Origin: Tachypleus tridentatus
Lineage: Eukaryota; Arthropoda; Merostomata; Xiphosura; Limulidae
Assembly: GCF_004210375.1 (NCBI RefSeq)
Contig: NC_134825.1
Location: 682,001-746,000 of the forward strand
Reading direction: 5' to 3'
DNA: 64,000 nucleotides
Shown: in pieces, positions 61,201 through 64,000 of the stretch
How positions within the stretch are numbered: the stretch's first letter is position 1
Layout of the letters: every line of letters begins with the position of its first letter
Made by a program: the position numbers and the translations under genes
The notes under the pieces: generated by a model
Database searches by the model: none
The model's input: the letters and a program-made list of their open reading frames with translations, nothing else
Told to the model about the DNA's origin: nothing

Positions 61201-64000
61201 GTTGTGCTGTGTTCCTATGTCTTTAACAGGAGTAACAGTAGTACACATTAGTTGTGCTGTGTTCCTATGTCTTTAACAGGAGTAACAGTAGTACACATTA
61301 GTTGTGCTGTGTTCCTATGTCTTTAACAGGAGTAACAGTAGTACACATTAGTTGTGCTGTGTTCCTATGTCTTTAACAGGAGTAACAGTAGTACACATTA
61401 GTTGTGCTGTGTTCCTGTCTTTAACAGGAGTAACAGTAGTACACATTAGTTGTGCTGTGTTCCTATGTCTTTAACAGGAGTAACAGTAGTACACATTAGT
61501 TGTGCTGTGTTCCTATGTCTTTAACAGGAGTAACAGTAGTACACATTAGTTGTGCTGTGTTCCTATGTCTTTAACAGGAGTAACAGTAGTACACATTAGT
61601 TGTGCTGTGTTCCTATGTCTTTAACAGGAGTAACAGTAGTACACATTAGTTGTGCTGTGTTCCTATGTCTTTAACAGGAGTAACAGTAGTACACATTAGT
61701 TGTGCTGTGTTCCTATGTCTTTAACAGGAGTAACAGTAGTACACATTAGTTGTGCTGTGTTCCTATGTCTTTAACAGGAGTAACAGTAGTACACATTAGT
61801 TGTGCTGTGTTCCTATGTCTTTAACAGGAGTAACAGTAGTACACATTAGTTGTGCTGTGTTCCTATGTCTTTAACAGGAGTAACAGTAGTACACATTAGT
61901 TGTGCTGTGTTCCTATGTCTTTAACAGGAGTAACAGTAGTACACATTAGTTGTGCTGTGTTCCTATGTCTTTAACAGGAGTAACAGTAGTACACATTAGT
62001 TGTGCTGTGTTCCTGTCTTTAACAGGAGTAACAGTAGTACACATTAGTTGTGCTGTGTTCCTATGTCTTTAACAGGAGTAACAGTAGTACACATTAGTTG
62101 TGCTGTGTTCCTATGTCTTTAACAGGAGTAACAGTAGTACACATTAGTTGTGCTGTGTTCCTGTCTTTAACAGGAGTAACAGTAGTACACATTAGTTGTG
62201 CTGTGTTCGTGTCTTTAACAGGAGTAACAGTAGTACACATTAGTTGTGCTGTGTTTTTGTCTTTAACAGGAGTAACAGTAGTACACATTAGTTGTGCTGT
62301 GTTCCTATGTCTTTAACAGGAGTAACAGTAGTACACATTAGTTGTGCTGTGTTCCTATGTCTTTAACAGGAGTAACAGTAGTACACATTAGTTGTGCTGT
62401 GTTCCTATGTCTTTAACAGGAGTAACAGTAGTACACATTAGTTGTGCTGTGTTCCTATGTCTTTAACAGGAGTAACAGTAGTACACATTAGTTGTGCTGT
62501 GTTCCTGTCTTTAACAGGAGTAACAGTAGTACACATTAGTTGTGCTGTGTTCCTGTCTTTCACAGGAGTAACACTATTACACATTAGTTGTGCTGTGTTC
62601 CTAAGTCTTTAACTGGAGTAACACTAGTACACATTAATTGTGCTGTGTTCCTATGTCTTTAACAGGAGTAACAGTAGTACACATTAGTTGTGCTGTGTTC
62701 CTATGTCTTTAACAGGAGTAACAGTAGTACACATTAGTTGTGCTGTGTTCCTATGTCTTTAACAGGAGTAACAGTAGTACACATTAGTTGTGCTGTGTTC
62801 CTATGTCTTTAACAGGAGTAACAGTAGTACACATTAGTTGTGCTGTGTTCCTATGTCTTTAACAGGAGTAACAGTAGTACACATTAGTTGTGCTGTGTTC
62901 CTATGTCTTTAACAGGAGTAACAGTAGTACACATTAGTTGTGCTGTGTTCCTATGTCTTTAACAGGAGTAACAGTAGTACATTATTGTGTGTCTTTAACA
63001 GGAGTAACAGTAGTACACATTAGTTGTGCTGTGTTCCTATGTCTTTAACAGGAGTAACAGTAGTACACATTAGTTGTGCTGTGTTCCTATGTCTTTAACA
63101 GGAGTAACAGTAGTACACATTAGTTGTGCTGTGTTCCTGTCTTTAACAGGAGTAACAGTAGTACACATTAGTTGTGCTGTGTTCCTATGTCTTTAACAGG
63201 AGTAACAGTAGTACACATTAGTTGTGCTGTGTTCCTATGTCTTTAACAGGAGTAACAGTAGTACACATTAGTTGTGCTGTGTTCCTATGTCTTTAACAGG
63301 AGTAACAGTAGTACACATTAGTTGTGCTGTGTTCCTATGTCTTTAACAGGAGTAACAGTAGTACACATTAGTTGTGCTGTGTTCCTATGTCTTTAACAGG
63401 AGTAACAGTAGTACACATTAGTTGTGCTGTGTTCCTATGTCTTTAACAGGAGTAACAGTAGTACACATTAGTTGTGCTGTGTTCCTATGTCTTTAACAGG
63501 AGTAACAGTAGTACACATTAGTTGTGCTGTGTTCCTATGTCTTTAACAGGAGTAACAGTAGTACACATTAGTTGTGCTGTGTTCCTGTCTTTAACAGGAG
63601 TAACAGTAGTACACATTAGTTGTGCTGTGTTCCTGTCTTAAACAGGAGTTATAATAGTACACATTAGTTGTGCTGTGTTCCTATGTCTTTAACAGGAGTA
63701 ACAGTAGTACACATTAGTTGTGCTGTGTACACATTAGTTGTGCTGTGTCTTTAACAGGAGTAACAGTAGTACACATTAGTTGTGCTGTGTTCCTATGTCT
63801 TTAACAGGAGTAACAGTAGTACACATTAGTTGTGCTGTGTTCCTATGTCTTTAACAGGAGTAACAGTAGTACACATTAGTTGTGCTGTGTTCCTATGTCT
63901 TTAACAGGAGTAACAGTAGTACACATTAGTTGTGCTGTGTTCCTATGTCTTTAACAGGAGTAACAGTAGTACACATTAGTTGTGCTGTGTTCCTATGTCT
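37206..64000. repeat. 50-bp/48-bp satellite, about 26.8 kb, truncated by the window end
   Basis: About 540 head-to-tail units: 'tcctatgtctttaacagg', 'agtaacagtagtacacatt', 'agttgtgctgtgt' (50 bp). A common second form lacks 'at' in 'tcctatgtct' and is 48 bp; another 48-bp form lacks 'gt'. Most units are identical apart from this. Runs of three or more 48-bp units keep one frame open, which creates the recurrent 64- to 89-codon open frames on both strands (SLTGVTVVHISCAVFL on plus). These are not genes. Short scrambled junctions interrupt the array, for example near 41670, 43235, 46110, 46810, 49110, 52020, 52605, 53040, 55630, 57000, 62980 and 63730. Confidence 0.97.

Noticed and set aside
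37206..64000. Dozens of 64- to 116-codon open frames (for example repeats of SLTGVTVVHISCAVFL)
   Set aside because: They coincide exactly with runs of 48-bp units, occur on both strands at once, and end where a 50-bp unit shifts the frame.

Overview
This is a eukaryotic, AT-rich, repeat-dominated window. Every interpretable gene has eukaryotic features: splice acceptors just upstream of start codons, AATAAA signals, and mobile elements typical of metazoans (Penelope-like elements, mariner, hAT, Tc1-like MITE, tRNA-derived SINEs). The SINE families resemble ones I associate with chelicerates, particularly horseshoe crabs. That organism guess comes from memory of repeat families, not from a search, and is of moderate confidence only.

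Layout. 0.3-2.25 kb: a decayed Penelope-like retroelement (PLE) on the minus strand with its own 42-bp minisatellite and a hammerhead-like motif. 3.0-10.5 kb: a degenerate 31-bp satellite that is homogenised in the middle (6.4-8.4 kb) into a 93-bp trimer and a tandem 837-bp super-unit; a Tc1-like MITE and a SINE sit inside it. 11.2-12.3 kb: a 33-bp minisatellite. 12.7-13.0 kb: two possible small exons. 13.2-15.9 kb: a 25-bp satellite. 16.07-16.40 kb: the best gene, a small two-transmembrane protein in one coding exon. 17.0-19.3 kb: a second PLE with a well-kept GIY-YIG domain, a truncated reverse transcriptase and an inverted pseudo-LTR. 20-26.6 kb: AT-rich DNA with SINEs, a 31-bp ATCGAT satellite and a set of possible exons or gene remnants at 25.0-25.8 kb. 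26.7-30.0 kb: a complete but dead hAT element with terminal repeats and target duplication, inserted into a SINE and itself carrying a 36-bp minisatellite. 32.66-33.09 kb: a frameshifted gene resembling the 16-kb one. 33.8-35.1 kb: a dead mariner. 36.4-36.7 kb: a third PLE fragment, cut by a 500-N gap. 37.2 kb to the end: an uninterrupted 26.8-kb satellite of 50-bp and 48-bp units that runs out of the window.

There is no operon, prokaryotic system, CRISPR array or convincing large host gene. The biology worth attention lies in tandem-repeat evolution (multi-tier higher-order structure, arrays growing inside transposons), in the PLE hammerhead motifs, and in three SINE families that share one tail block. 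Most long open frames are products of repeat units whose length is a multiple of three and should not be treated as proteins.
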